Shown here: piece after piece, positions 7,841-16,006 of the stretch
How the letters are laid out: each line of letters opens with the position of its first letter
How positions within the stretch are numbered: the stretch's first letter is position 1
Source of the DNA: Bacteroidetes bacterium UBA1312
Lineage (GTDB): Bacteria; Bacteroidota; Bacteroidia; Chitinophagales; Chitinophagaceae
Length of the DNA stretch: 64,000 nucleotides
Direction of reading: 5' to 3'
Assembly (NCBI GenBank): GCA_002307135.1
Contig: DBTQ01000031.1
Span: forward strand, 24,097-88,096
Translations under genes and position numbers: made by a program
The notes under the pieces: generated by a model
What the model was told of the DNA's origin: nothing
The model's input: the letters and a program-made list of their open reading frames with translations, nothing else
The model's database searches: none

Positions 7841-7863
7841 AAAGCCGCTCATAGAGCGGCTTT
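7841..7863 (-). terminator. Hairpin downstream of tRNA-Leu
   Basis: A perfect 9-bp stem (7841-7849 with 7855-7863, AAAGCCGCT/AGCGGCTTT) around a 5-base loop lies 6 bases beyond the tRNA 3' end. It is a plausible tRNA terminator, although no long T-run follows on the minus strand. It lies between the tRNA and the integrase start, so it may also separate their transcription. Confidence 0.6.
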
Positions 7864-7868
7864 CGGAG

Positions 7869-7954
7869 TGCCCCAGGCGGGACTTGAACCCGCACTTGCA
7901 TTGCTGCAAACAGGATTTTAAGTCCTGCGTGTCTACCAATTTCACCACCAGGGC
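7869..7954 (-). tRNA. tRNA-Leu (anticodon TAA)
   Basis: An 86-base class II tRNA. The acceptor stem GCCCTGG pairs with CTGGGGC (with G-T wobbles) and the discriminator is A. The D-loop contains GGTAGAC, the anticodon stem is CAGGA/TCCTG with loop CTTAAAA giving anticodon TAA, there is a long variable arm, and the T-arm is CGGGTTCAAGTCCCG. CCA is not encoded. The integrase lies just beyond the 3' end, so the 3' half is the probable attachment site. Confidence 0.95.
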
Positions 7955-8004
7955 GGCATTGCCAAAGATAAAGGAAAACAACTCAATTATCTATGGTTTG
8001 AAAC

Positions 8005-8039
8005 AAAAAATTCCAAACCATAAAGGCTTGGAATTTTTT
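8005..8039 (-). terminator. Terminator of tRNA-Gly
   Basis: A 12-bp inverted repeat (8005-8016 AAAAAATTCCAA with 8028-8039) starts 3 bases beyond the tRNA-Gly 3' end. On the minus strand the stem ends in a six-T run. It separates the two tRNAs. Confidence 0.75.
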
Positions 8040-8041
8040 AG

Positions 8042-8114
8042 AGCGAAAGACGAGACTCGAACCCGCGACCCCAACCTTGGCAAGGTTGTGCTCTACCAAC
8101 TGAGCTACTTTCGC
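8042..8114 (-). tRNA. tRNA-Gly (anticodon GCC)
   Basis: A 73-base tRNA. Acceptor GCGAAAG pairs with CTTTCGC, discriminator T as usual for glycine. D-arm GCTC...GAGC, anticodon stem CAACC/GGTTG with loop TTGCCAA (anticodon GCC), T-arm GCGGGTTCGAGTCTCGT. CCA is not encoded. Confidence 0.95.
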
Positions 8115-8162
8115 ATTTGTTAAAAGAACTTATGTACTGGTGTTTCTTTCCGTTTGGGATTG

Positions 8163-8170
8163 CAAAGTTA
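8163..8170 (-). promoter_or_regulatory. TAnnTTTG promoter element for tRNA-Gly
   Basis: The minus strand reads TAACTTTG, an exact match to the Bacteroidota -7 element, about 50 bases upstream of the mature tRNA 5' end. The same octamer occurs before hemA. Confidence 0.5.
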
Positions 8171-8433
8171 ATAGAACTTTTGAAACCACCAAAAAAAAAA
8201 TAAAAAAAAATTCTACGCTCAATTTTAATGCTATAACATATTGATTATCATATTAATAAAGACAATTATGCGTACGCTTATCATTTATTATTGAACTAAA
8301 AGTCGTGTCCCATCAACAAAAGAAAACCTACCGTATTTTAAACAAAATTCCCTTTATGCGATTAATATTCCGAACCGTCATTTTAATAAAAAAAAATTAA
8401 TATAAAGACAGCCAAAAAACCGGCGCAATACAT

Positions 8434-8441
8434 TATGTTTG
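8434..8441 (+). promoter_or_regulatory. TAnnTTTG promoter element for the PIG-L gene
   Basis: TATGTTTG matches the Bacteroidota -7 consensus. Transcription would start near 8448, so an in-frame TTG at 8439 cannot be the start codon and the ATG at 8460 is favoured. Confidence 0.5.
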
Positions 8442-8459
8442 TTTTTAATTTCCTACTAT

Positions 8460-9584
8460 ATGGTTAAAAACTACTTTATTCTTATATTGTTTTGCCTGTT
8501 TATGAGCTCAAATGCTCAAGGCATTAAACGGCTTGCAGTATATGTAGTTGCACACCCCGACGACTGGCAGTTGTTTATGAGCAATGATGCATATACAGAT
8601 ATTCAAGATGAGAATACAAAAGTTGTTTTTATTCTTACTACATCAGGAGATGCAAGTCGCTATACAAAGCTCAAGCCAGACATGAATTATACACAAGGCA
8701 GAGAAAGAGGCGTATTGAATGCGATTCGCTTTTGTGGGGATATTAAAACAACATTAGATTCTTCCTGCCATACAAAACACCAAATTATTAATAGCAAATC
8801 TATTTTGCATTATCCCTATAAGAATTTGAAAACTTATCTTTTAAGACTGCCCGATGGTTGTTTCAGTACAGGACTGAACGGGGAAAGCCTAGAGTATTTG
8901 TATAAACAAAACATTAGCTCTATTAGTGCAATTGATAGCAGTGCAACATATAATAATTGGGAGGAAGTAGTAGGTATTATTCGCAATATTGTGAAAAATG
9001 AATCCTCGAACACCGAAGAAATCATATTGCATACTCCCGATATAGACGAATCATATAATCCTAACGACCACCCCGACCATCGATATACAGGGCTTGCAGC
9101 CTTACAAGCTTGCGATTCTTTCCCAAATGTAAAACGAATAGTGTATGTTGGCTATGATGTTGGAAGAAGACCTATTAACCTTGAAGCAGAAGACATTGCT
9201 ATTAAAGCAGGTATTTTTGCTATTTCTGACTTTGGTTTAACAGAAAATAACCAAGGAACTACTTTCGACAAAGCACATCTTTCATTTCTTACCCGTTGCT
9301 ACAAAAGAGAGCTACCAATTGGACTTAACGAACAACATGTTGTCGCTTTCCCGAATCCCGCAACAGATGTATTGAATATCGATTTCGTTTTGTCGCAAGA
9401 AGAACAAATATCTGTTCTACTAACCGACATTACCGGAAAAAATATATGGAAAAGCATCAACCATCCCGGAATAAAAGGAATCAATGAGGTTAAAATTCCA
9501 TTGACATCTATTCCTAAAGGTATCTACATTATTAGTGTACAACGCTCAACCGGCATTGAAACAATAAAGGTAGAAAAGGTTTAA
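8460..9584 (+). CDS. Secreted PIG-L family deacetylase with T9SS type A sorting domain
   Basis: A 374-residue protein. Residues 1-20 are a signal peptide ending SSNAQ. A PIG-L/LmbE-type N-deacetylase domain follows: the metal-binding AHPDD motif near residue 32, a RERGVLNAIRFCG helix, and the second metal motif NDHPDHRYTG near residue 200. The last 75 residues are a type A type IX secretion sorting domain (FPNPATDVLNIDF, then PKGIYIISV). It should therefore be exported across the outer membrane and hydrolyse N-acetyl groups of amino sugars or a related amide outside the cell; the substrate is unknown. No partner gene is adjacent. Confidence 0.85.
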   Translation: MVKNYFILILFCLFMSSNAQGIKRLAVYVVAHPDDWQLFMSNDAYTDIQDENTKVVFILTTSGDASRYTKLKPDMNYTQGRERGVLNAIRFCGDIKTTLDSSCHTKHQIINSKSILHYPYKNLKTYLLRLPDGCFSTGLNGESLEYLYKQNISSISAIDSSATYNNWEEVVGIIRNIVKNESSNTEEIILHTPDIDESYNPNDHPDHRYTGLAALQACDSFPNVKRIVYVGYDVGRRPINLEAEDIAIKAGIFAISDFGLTENNQGTTFDKAHLSFLTRCYKRELPIGLNEQHVVAFPNPATDVLNIDFVLSQEEQISVLLTDITGKNIWKSINHPGIKGINEVKIPLTSIPKGIYIISVQRSTGIETIKVEKV

Positions 9585-9673
9585 ATTTGTTACTCAATTT
9601 ATAAAACATAGTTGGATAATGAGTAAACGGATATAATCGTTAAGCTTTTTTACATGCGCAATCTTTCTCTCCG

Positions 9674-9681
9674 TATATTTG
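9674..9681 (+). promoter_or_regulatory. TAnnTTTG promoter element for the TolC-family gene
   Basis: TATATTTG, an exact match to the Bacteroidota -7 element, lies 23 bases before the ATG at 9704. Confidence 0.55.
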
Positions 9682-9703
9682 TGGCTACTTATTAGTCAAG
9701 TTC

Positions 9704-11161
9704 ATGAGTTTAATGTTGAAAAAAATATATCGTTGTATTCTTGTTTGTACAACATGTGCATTGCCTTCCGTTGCCAACGCACAGCAAAAAGAGGACTGGT
9801 CTTTGCAAGACGCTATTCAATATGCCATAGAGCATAATATTACCATTAAGAACAATGTACTCAATGAACGTCTGGCAAAATTGACTTTGCAACAAAGCCA
9901 ATTAGCTCAATTACCTTCCTTAAATATTTCACCTACGTATGGTGTGAGTTATGGGCGTTCAATTGATCCGACAAGTAATCAGTTTGTAGATGGAAGTTAT
10001 AATTACATCAGTGCTAGCGGAAATTCCAGTGTTTTACTTTTTGGATGGTTTCAACAACGTAATAATATTTCAAAAAACAGATACAATTGGGAAGCCTCTA
10101 AAGCAGATTTAGATCAACAAAGAAATGATGTCTCTTTGAATGTTGCGACAGGATACTTAAGAGTATTGGTAGCAAAAGAACAAATCAAAGTAAATGAAAA
10201 ACAAGTTGCACTTTCGGCAGCACAATTAACACAAACACGACAATTTGAAGCTGTTGGACGTGTACCGGAATTGAATGTTGCACAACTTGAAGCTCAGTTA
10301 GCGAGTGATAGTTCTGCTTTGATTTCTGCAATATCCGACTACAACGCATCGATATTAGACATTAAAGCATTATTGAATCTTGATTTTGCACAACCATTCA
10401 ACGCAACAATGCCTCCTATTCCTATGGAAGAACGCATTGCTTTACAGACCTTAAATCCGGAATATATTTATCAGGAATCAGTAAAGAATTATGCATCCGT
10501 GCGCAGCGCCGACCTAAAATGGAATGCCGCAAAAAAAGGATTAAACGCCTATAAAGGAGCACTGTATCCACAGCTATCCCTTAGTGGTCAATTGGGTAGC
10601 AACTGGACAAGTACCTATAAACAATTGACTGGAACTACATCTGACGGAACAAACTCCCCAACCGGTACATTTGTAAATGTGGGTAGTACACAATATGAGG
10701 TCATGCAGCCGAATGTCATTCCTGTTTATGAAAATACGCCCTTAGGTAAACAACTATCAAACAACTTTAGACAAACTATTTCAGCAACGGTCAATATCCC
10801 TATTTTCAACAGCTGGCAATCACGCTATTCAGTAAGACAAGCAAAAATAAACCTGCAAACGCAGGAACTCAATAAATATCAGGCAGAATTGACCCTGAAA
10901 CAGAACGTTTATAAAGCACATAATGATGCCATTAACGCCATTCAAAAATATTATGCTGCCAAACGTTCACAAGAAGCGTCACAAAGAGCTTTTGAGTTTG
11001 CTGAAAAGCGCTACCAGCTTGGTCTGACCAATACAATTGAATACCTGACGACGCAAAACAATCTCTATAAAGCAGAAGGCAGTATGCTCAATGCGAAATA
11101 CGACCTTATCTTCAAATTAAAAGTTATTGATTACTATCTTGGCAAAGAATTGAAACTTTAA
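9704..11161 (+). CDS. TolC-family outer-membrane efflux protein
   Basis: A 485-residue protein with a signal peptide ending VANAQ (about residue 27). The DWSLQDAIQYAIEHNITIKNN opening of the mature protein is the usual start of the OEP repeat. Two long helical repeats with a beta-barrel insertion follow (SYGRSIDPTSNQF in the first, a Ser/Thr/Gly-rich loop in the second), ending in EKRYQLGLTNTIEYLTTQNNLYKAEG. It forms trimeric channels for type I secretion or efflux together with an inner-membrane pump and an HlyD adaptor. No pump gene is adjacent; an orphan HlyD adaptor is at 33869. Confidence 0.9.
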   Translation: MSLMLKKIYRCILVCTTCALPSVANAQQKEDWSLQDAIQYAIEHNITIKNNVLNERLAKLTLQQSQLAQLPSLNISPTYGVSYGRSIDPTSNQFVDGSYNYISASGNSSVLLFGWFQQRNNISKNRYNWEASKADLDQQRNDVSLNVATGYLRVLVAKEQIKVNEKQVALSAAQLTQTRQFEAVGRVPELNVAQLEAQLASDSSALISAISDYNASILDIKALLNLDFAQPFNATMPPIPMEERIALQTLNPEYIYQESVKNYASVRSADLKWNAAKKGLNAYKGALYPQLSLSGQLGSNWTSTYKQLTGTTSDGTNSPTGTFVNVGSTQYEVMQPNVIPVYENTPLGKQLSNNFRQTISATVNIPIFNSWQSRYSVRQAKINLQTQELNKYQAELTLKQNVYKAHNDAINAIQKYYAAKRSQEASQRAFEFAEKRYQLGLTNTIEYLTTQNNLYKAEGSMLNAKYDLIFKLKVIDYYLGKELKL

Positions 11162-11232
11162 TGGATCTTCAAATAGCTAAGAAAACGAGTAACACTACCC
11201 CATCTATCATCAGTAACTCCGACTTATTTAAA

Positions 11233-12009
11233 ATGCCCGATCTTAAAACTACATTATTAGATGCTGCTTATGCTGCCGGAGATATTATAAAATCCTATTT
11301 CCAAGGTTCATTTCATATAGAGAGCAAAGACAGTATTAATAATCTGGTAACGGAAGTCGATCGACATTCTGAAAAAAGAATCATTGAAATCATTAAAACT
11401 AATTTCCCGGAACACAGTATCATCAGTGAAGAAGTTGGAGCACTCATGCAAGATTCCCAATACCAATGGATCATTGACCCTATAGACGGAACTGTAAATT
11501 TTGCACATGGAATTCCTATATGCTGTGTAAGTATCGGCATCAGGTATGATGGAAAAATGTTGATGGGGGCTGTATTTAACCCTATGATGAATGAATTTTT
11601 CTTTGCAGAAAGAGGCAAAGGAGCATTCTTGAATGACCACCCCATCCATGTTTCTCAAAAAACAGACTTCAAAAAAGCTTGTTTAGTTACAGGATTCCCT
11701 TACAAATGGCCAGACACAAAGGAGCACCCAATCAAAGTTTTTGAACGCATGATTATGCAGGGATTACCTGTCCGCCGTTTAGGTTCCGCTGCTATTGATT
11801 TATGCTGGGTTGCGTGCGGACGTTTTGACGGATTTTGGGAATACAACCTTAGCTCCTGGGATGTTGCAGCGGGCTATTTAATTGTTCGCGAAGCAGGTGG
11901 AAGAATTTCTAATTTTGATGGAACAGAAACGACCGTATTTGATAAAGAAACCCTTGCGACCAATGGACGAATCCATGAGCAAATGCTGCAAGTCATTAAT
12001 CAGCAGTAA
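11233..12009 (+). CDS. Inositol monophosphatase family protein
   Basis: A 258-residue enzyme of the IMPase/SuhB/CysQ group. Metal-binding motifs are visible: EEVGA near residue 70, the DPIDGTVNFAHGIP signature near 85-98, and the C-terminal WDVAAGYLIVREAGG. It would remove phosphate from inositol phosphate, PAP or a sugar phosphate in the cytoplasm; the exact substrate cannot be told. An upstream ATG at 11161 overlaps the TolC stop and would add 24 low-complexity residues. The start at 11233 (MPDLKTTLLDAAYAAGD) fits family length better. Confidence 0.85.
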   Translation: MPDLKTTLLDAAYAAGDIIKSYFQGSFHIESKDSINNLVTEVDRHSEKRIIEIIKTNFPEHSIISEEVGALMQDSQYQWIIDPIDGTVNFAHGIPICCVSIGIRYDGKMLMGAVFNPMMNEFFFAERGKGAFLNDHPIHVSQKTDFKKACLVTGFPYKWPDTKEHPIKVFERMIMQGLPVRRLGSAAIDLCWVACGRFDGFWEYNLSSWDVAAGYLIVREAGGRISNFDGTETTVFDKETLATNGRIHEQMLQVINQQ

Positions 12010-12068
12010 TTTATGATATTCATCATGTTTGGCGTTGTAATGACATAAAAATGACAGTTTCGCGCAAT

Positions 12069-12078
12069 CCTAATTAGG
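12069..12078. promoter_or_regulatory. Palindrome overlapping the hemA promoter -33 region
   Basis: CCTAATTAGG is a perfect 10-bp palindrome about 20 bases upstream of the TAnnTTTG element, where the -33 box would be. It is a candidate operator for a regulator of the heme operon, by position only. Confidence 0.3.
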
Positions 12079-12097
12079 CTTTTACCGTATGTACTAA

Positions 12098-12105
12098 TAA
12101 CTTTG
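12098..12105 (+). promoter_or_regulatory. TAnnTTTG promoter element of the heme operon
   Basis: TAACTTTG, an exact match to the Bacteroidota -7 consensus, lies 25-40 bases before the candidate hemA start codons and at the head of a run of overlapping hem genes. Confidence 0.55.
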
Positions 12106-12137
12106 CCCACGTATCAAAAGGGTTGGTTATCATTCAG

Positions 12138-13343
12138 GTGAATTTATTAAAAAGCATATCAGATTTTTACATTGTAGGCATCAACTATCGTAATACAGAT
12201 GCTGATACCCGAGGTCAATTTGCAATTAGTACCGAACAGTATGAAATTTTACTTGATGCTGCTTCAAACAGTGGAATAGAAGAATTTTTCATACTATCTA
12301 CATGCAATCGCACCGAAATATATGGAGTAGCCTCTTCAGCCAAACAACTTGCTAAATTCTTATGCACCCAAACCAAAGGTGATTATGAGACATTTACACA
12401 ACACGCTTATTTCAAACAAGGCAAAATAGCCATAGAGCATTTACTTCAAGTAGCAGCAGGCTTGGATTCTCAAATATTAGGTGATTATGAAATTATCAGC
12501 CAAATAAAGCAAGCGGTTAAAATTTCCAAAGCACACAATTGCATTGGTTTATTTACCGAAAAACTATTCAATACAACCCTCCAATCTTCTCGTACAATAC
12601 GCAGTAATACAAAGCTCAGCAGTGGCTCTGTATCTGTTTCCTATGCCGCGGTTCAATTTATACAACAACAATTTGCTCAAACTAACGACAAGAAAATATT
12701 ATTGTTAGGGGTAGGTAAAATAGGGCGCAACACATGTAAAAACATTGTCAGTACCTTAGGTACCAACAATATCACATTAATCAACAGAACTAATGGTAAG
12801 GCGATTGAGTTAGCTAATGAATTGGGCTTAAAACATCAGAGCTACGACATGCTGGAGCACGAAGCAAAAACTGCCGATGTAATCCTTGTGGCCACAAATG
12901 CAGCAGAACCAACATTGCTCAAAAAACACATCGCCGACAGTGGTGCAAAATTGATTATTGATTTATCAATTCCCAACAATGTATCCCATTCCGTTACAGA
13001 GCTTGCAGACATTCGTTTGGTAAATGTGGACGAGCTATCAAAAGTTACAGACGAGACATTACAAAACAGAATGCTTGAAGTACCACAAGCTAAGCAAATC
13101 ATTGCCAATCATATCGCTGAATTCAAATCATGGTACATTATGCGCCAACATGTTCCTGTGATTAAAGCTGTAAAATGCACATTGGAAAATTTACAGCAAA
13201 AGCACCAATTAGAAACCACTCCGATACAAAGTGATGATAAAATACAGAAAGTATTAAACAATATGGCCACCCAAATGCGCCAAAAAAACCAAGGCGGCTG
13301 CAATTTTATTTTAGCCATTAACGACTTTATGACTCGCTCATAA
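12138..13343 (+). CDS. hemA: Glutamyl-tRNA reductase
   Basis: A 401-residue enzyme that reduces glutamyl-tRNA(Glu) with NADPH to glutamate-1-semialdehyde, the first committed step of C5 heme synthesis. The N-terminal catalytic domain contains the nucleophilic Cys in STCNRTEIYG. The Rossmann domain has LLGVGKIGRNTCKNI and the C-terminal dimerisation helix is present. No ATG is available; GTG at 12138 gives an N-terminus close to the family, with TTG at 12123 as alternative. First gene of the heme operon, preceded by a promoter element. Confidence 0.95.
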   Translation: MNLLKSISDFYIVGINYRNTDADTRGQFAISTEQYEILLDAASNSGIEEFFILSTCNRTEIYGVASSAKQLAKFLCTQTKGDYETFTQHAYFKQGKIAIEHLLQVAAGLDSQILGDYEIISQIKQAVKISKAHNCIGLFTEKLFNTTLQSSRTIRSNTKLSSGSVSVSYAAVQFIQQQFAQTNDKKILLLGVGKIGRNTCKNIVSTLGTNNITLINRTNGKAIELANELGLKHQSYDMLEHEAKTADVILVATNAAEPTLLKKHIADSGAKLIIDLSIPNNVSHSVTELADIRLVNVDELSKVTDETLQNRMLEVPQAKQIIANHIAEFKSWYIMRQHVPVIKAVKCTLENLQQKHQLETTPIQSDDKIQKVLNNMATQMRQKNQGGCNFILAINDFMTRS

Positions 13344-13369
13344 ATTGTAAATATAGAAGCACACTTTAA

Positions 13370-14281
13370 ATGCAACAACCCATAAGAATAGGCACCCGCG
13401 ATAGCCGACTGGCACTTTGGCAAGCTCATACCGTACAAAAACTACTTGAAGAAAATGGAATTACCACCACACTTGTACCTGTAAAGAGCGAAGGTGACAT
13501 TGACTTGGTAACACCATTATATGCAATGGGCGTACAGGGTGTTTTCACAAAAACATTAGATGCGTTTTTATTGAGCAACAAAATTGACATTGCAGTACAT
13601 TCTCTTAAAGACGTACCCACCCAGCTAGCCAAAGGCATAGCTCAAGCAGCAGTATTAACCCGGGCATCCTACAAAGATTTATTTATACCTCACCCTAGTG
13701 CAACTACTATTGGCTACGCAACAATCGCAACCGGCTCTGTACGTCGAAAAGCACAATGGCTCAACAAATATCCAAACAGTATAATTGAAAACCTGAGAGG
13801 CAATGTACAAACACGATTACAAAAACTAAATGACAGTAATTGGGATGGAGCCATATTTGCAGCAGCGGGCCTAGACAGAATCGAACTTCGCCCTTCTAGT
13901 GCTATAGAACTCGACTGGATGTTACCTGCTCCGGCACAGGGAGCGGTAATGGTGGTATGCAGAACAGGAGAAGATGAACTCCTGAATTTATGCACTGCGT
14001 TCAACGATAAAAACACCCAATTGTGTGTACAAATTGAAAGAGATTTTTTGAAAACACTGATGGGAGGCTGTTCTACACCCATAAGTGCACTGGCAGAAAT
14101 TGTAGGCGATGAAATTATATTCCGAGGCAATATTCTATCAATAGATGGCAAAGAAAAAATGGAAATCGAACATAAGTGCACTATTGAGCAATCAACAAAT
14201 TTAGGAATACAATTAGGCTCCGAATTGCTTAAAAGAGGAGCCGATAAAATAGTAGCAACAATTAGAAATAGTGGCGCATAG
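13370..14281 (+). CDS. hemC: Hydroxymethylbilane synthase (porphobilinogen deaminase)
   Basis: A 303-residue enzyme that joins four porphobilinogens into hydroxymethylbilane. Visible family features are IGTRDSRLALWQA at the N-terminus, HSLKDVPT in the active site, RRKAQWLNKYP and ENLRGNVQTRL for substrate binding, and the dipyrromethane-cofactor Cys in LMGGCSTPISA. It follows hemA by 26 bases and overlaps hemD by 11 bases. An open antisense frame over this gene is a shadow. Confidence 0.96.
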   Translation: MQQPIRIGTRDSRLALWQAHTVQKLLEENGITTTLVPVKSEGDIDLVTPLYAMGVQGVFTKTLDAFLLSNKIDIAVHSLKDVPTQLAKGIAQAAVLTRASYKDLFIPHPSATTIGYATIATGSVRRKAQWLNKYPNSIIENLRGNVQTRLQKLNDSNWDGAIFAAAGLDRIELRPSSAIELDWMLPAPAQGAVMVVCRTGEDELLNLCTAFNDKNTQLCVQIERDFLKTLMGGCSTPISALAEIVGDEIIFRGNILSIDGKEKMEIEHKCTIEQSTNLGIQLGSELLKRGADKIVATIRNSGA

Positions 14282-14978
14282 TTATAATATATTGAGTACA
14301 GCATTGTTACCGGAAGATGCTTTAAAAAATTTAGCTGATGCAAATTTTTTATGCGATGCAGTACCTTTTATACAAACAACCGCAGCCCTAACTGATGAAA
14401 TAATTGCACAGATTAAAACATATACCCAAGAGCACATCATCGTTATATTCACAAGTGCGCAAGCGGTCAATGCGGTTATCAGTTGCTGCGCAGGCAATAG
14501 ACCCAATTGGCAAATCTTATGTATTAGCGGCGCCACTAAAAAGGCTGTGGTTGATTTTTGGGACGACGACCAAATTATTGCAAGTGCTGATGATGCCATT
14601 GGATTAGCTAAGCATATTGAACACATACCTGCACAAAATATTGTTTTTTTCTGTGGAAATAAACGACTAGACACACTACCTACTCTACTCACTAACAAGG
14701 GATTTCAAGTAAAGGAATGTATCGTATATGAAACGAAATTGACACCAATAAAAGTGGATAAGAACTATAATGCCCTTTTGTTTTTTAGCCCTTCAGGTGT
14801 AGAAAGCTTTTTGAGTGAAAATACAATAGCTCCTGATGCCACTTTATTTTCTATCGGCAAAACAACTGCACTTGCGCTGAAACAAAATATACGTAATGAA
14901 GTAATTGTAGCAGCACAACCGGATAAAAATATATTAGTCAACACAGTAATTGAATTTTACAAAAACCATAAAAAATAA
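14271..14978 (+). CDS. hemD: Uroporphyrinogen-III synthase
   Basis: A 235-residue protein that closes and inverts ring D to give uroporphyrinogen III. HemD sequences are poorly conserved. The call rests on the typical two-lobe pattern (IIVIFTSAQAVNAV near residue 55, LLFFSPSGVESFL near 165, then a FSIGKTTALAL segment) and on its place between hemC and hemE. Translation starts at GTG 14271 inside the end of hemC, and the stop overlaps the hemE ATG (TAATG), so the three are translationally coupled. Confidence 0.9.
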   Translation: MAHSYNILSTALLPEDALKNLADANFLCDAVPFIQTTAALTDEIIAQIKTYTQEHIIVIFTSAQAVNAVISCCAGNRPNWQILCISGATKKAVVDFWDDDQIIASADDAIGLAKHIEHIPAQNIVFFCGNKRLDTLPTLLTNKGFQVKECIVYETKLTPIKVDKNYNALLFFSPSGVESFLSENTIAPDATLFSIGKTTALALKQNIRNEVIVAAQPDKNILVNTVIEFYKNHKK

Positions 14979-16006
14979 TGTTGCAAAACGATTTGATATT
15001 ACGCACCCTGCGTGGTGAAAAAACAGAAAGAACGCCCGTTTGGATGATGCGGCAGGCAGGCAGATATTTACCGGAATATATTGCTATACGTAATAAATAT
15101 GGCTTTTTTGAACGTTGTCAAACACCGGCATTAGCTTGCGAAATCACCATCCAACCGGTAGATATTGTTGGTGTGGATGCAGCCATCTTATTCTCTGACA
15201 TCCTTGTTGTACCTCAAGCCATGGGACTAGAGGTACAGTTAAAAGAAAATATTGGCCCACTGCTACCCGACCCCATCAAAAGCATTGCAGATCTGGCACG
15301 AGTACGCGTACCAGATGTTGACGAAACACTGGGCTATGTCTTTGATGCCATTAAACTCATCAAGCAAGAACTCAACAACAGGGTTCCTTTAATTGGCTTT
15401 GCAGGTGCACCATGGACACTTTTATGCTATATGGTACAAGGTAAGGGCAGCAAAACATTTGATGAAGCAAAAGCATTTTGTTTTACCCAACCGGAATTGG
15501 CACATCAATTATTGCAAATGATTACCGACACTACTATTGCTTACCTCAAAGGACAAATAAAAGCAGGTGCAGACGTGTTGCAAATTTTCGATAGCTGGGG
15601 CGGATTACTAAGCCCGGCAGATTTTGAACTACTATCATTACAATATATTCGTCAAATAGTTGCTGCAATAAAAGATGATGTACCCACCATTATTTTTGCG
15701 AAAGGTGCATGGCATAGTCTCGATGCAATGGCCGCTACAGGTGCAGCAGGATTAGGTATTGACTGGTGTATTAAACCGGAAATGGCCCGACAATTTGCAG
15801 GTAAAGACATTACACTTCAAGGCAACTTTGACCCTGCAAAATTACTATCTCCAATTCCGGTGATCGAAAAAGAAGTAAAAACAATGTTGCAAGCATTTGG
15901 ACCGGGCAGACACATTGCCAACCTCGGTCATGGCATTTTACCAAATGTACCTGTCGATCATGCCAGAGCATTTGTAAATACCGTAAAAGAATACCAATGG
16001 AGCTAA
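14978..16006 (+). CDS. hemE: Uroporphyrinogen decarboxylase
   Basis: A 342-residue enzyme that removes four carboxyl groups from uroporphyrinogen III to give coproporphyrinogen III. The N-terminal signature PVWMMRQAGRYLPEY, GFAGAPWTLLCYMVQG, the catalytic-pocket FSDILVVPQAMGL and the C-terminal LGHGILPNVPVDH are all present and complete. It overlaps hemD by one base and hemF by ten. Confidence 0.97.
   Translation: MLQNDLILRTLRGEKTERTPVWMMRQAGRYLPEYIAIRNKYGFFERCQTPALACEITIQPVDIVGVDAAILFSDILVVPQAMGLEVQLKENIGPLLPDPIKSIADLARVRVPDVDETLGYVFDAIKLIKQELNNRVPLIGFAGAPWTLLCYMVQGKGSKTFDEAKAFCFTQPELAHQLLQMITDTTIAYLKGQIKAGADVLQIFDSWGGLLSPADFELLSLQYIRQIVAAIKDDVPTIIFAKGAWHSLDAMAATGAAGLGIDWCIKPEMARQFAGKDITLQGNFDPAKLLSPIPVIEKEVKTMLQAFGPGRHIANLGHGILPNVPVDHARAFVNTVKEYQWS

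Larger units (their letters stand above)
8115..8459. other. AT-rich intergenic region between tRNA-Gly and deacetylase gene
   Basis: About 345 bases without a gene. It contains a promoter element for the tRNA on the minus strand (8163-8170), two nearby A-runs around 8190-8212, and a promoter element for the downstream gene (8434-8441). Nothing else is recognised. Confidence 0.6.

Noticed and set aside
6536..7882. GGCGGGA at 6536-6542 and 7876-7882 as attachment core repeats around the integrase
   Set aside because: Only seven identical bases, with poor similarity beyond; too short to separate from chance.
7754..7981. 76-codon N-terminal extension of the integrase reading frame
   Set aside because: It translates the tRNA-Leu gene in antisense position to its own strand order (VVKLVDTQDLKSC is the usual artefact of translating a tRNA-Leu). 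The ATG at 7753 is the sensible start.
7884..8123. 79-codon plus-strand frame
   Set aside because: It covers both tRNA genes and is their reverse translation, not a gene.
13714..14343. 209-codon minus-strand frame
   Set aside because: Complete shadow of hemC, which has all its catalytic motifs on the other strand.
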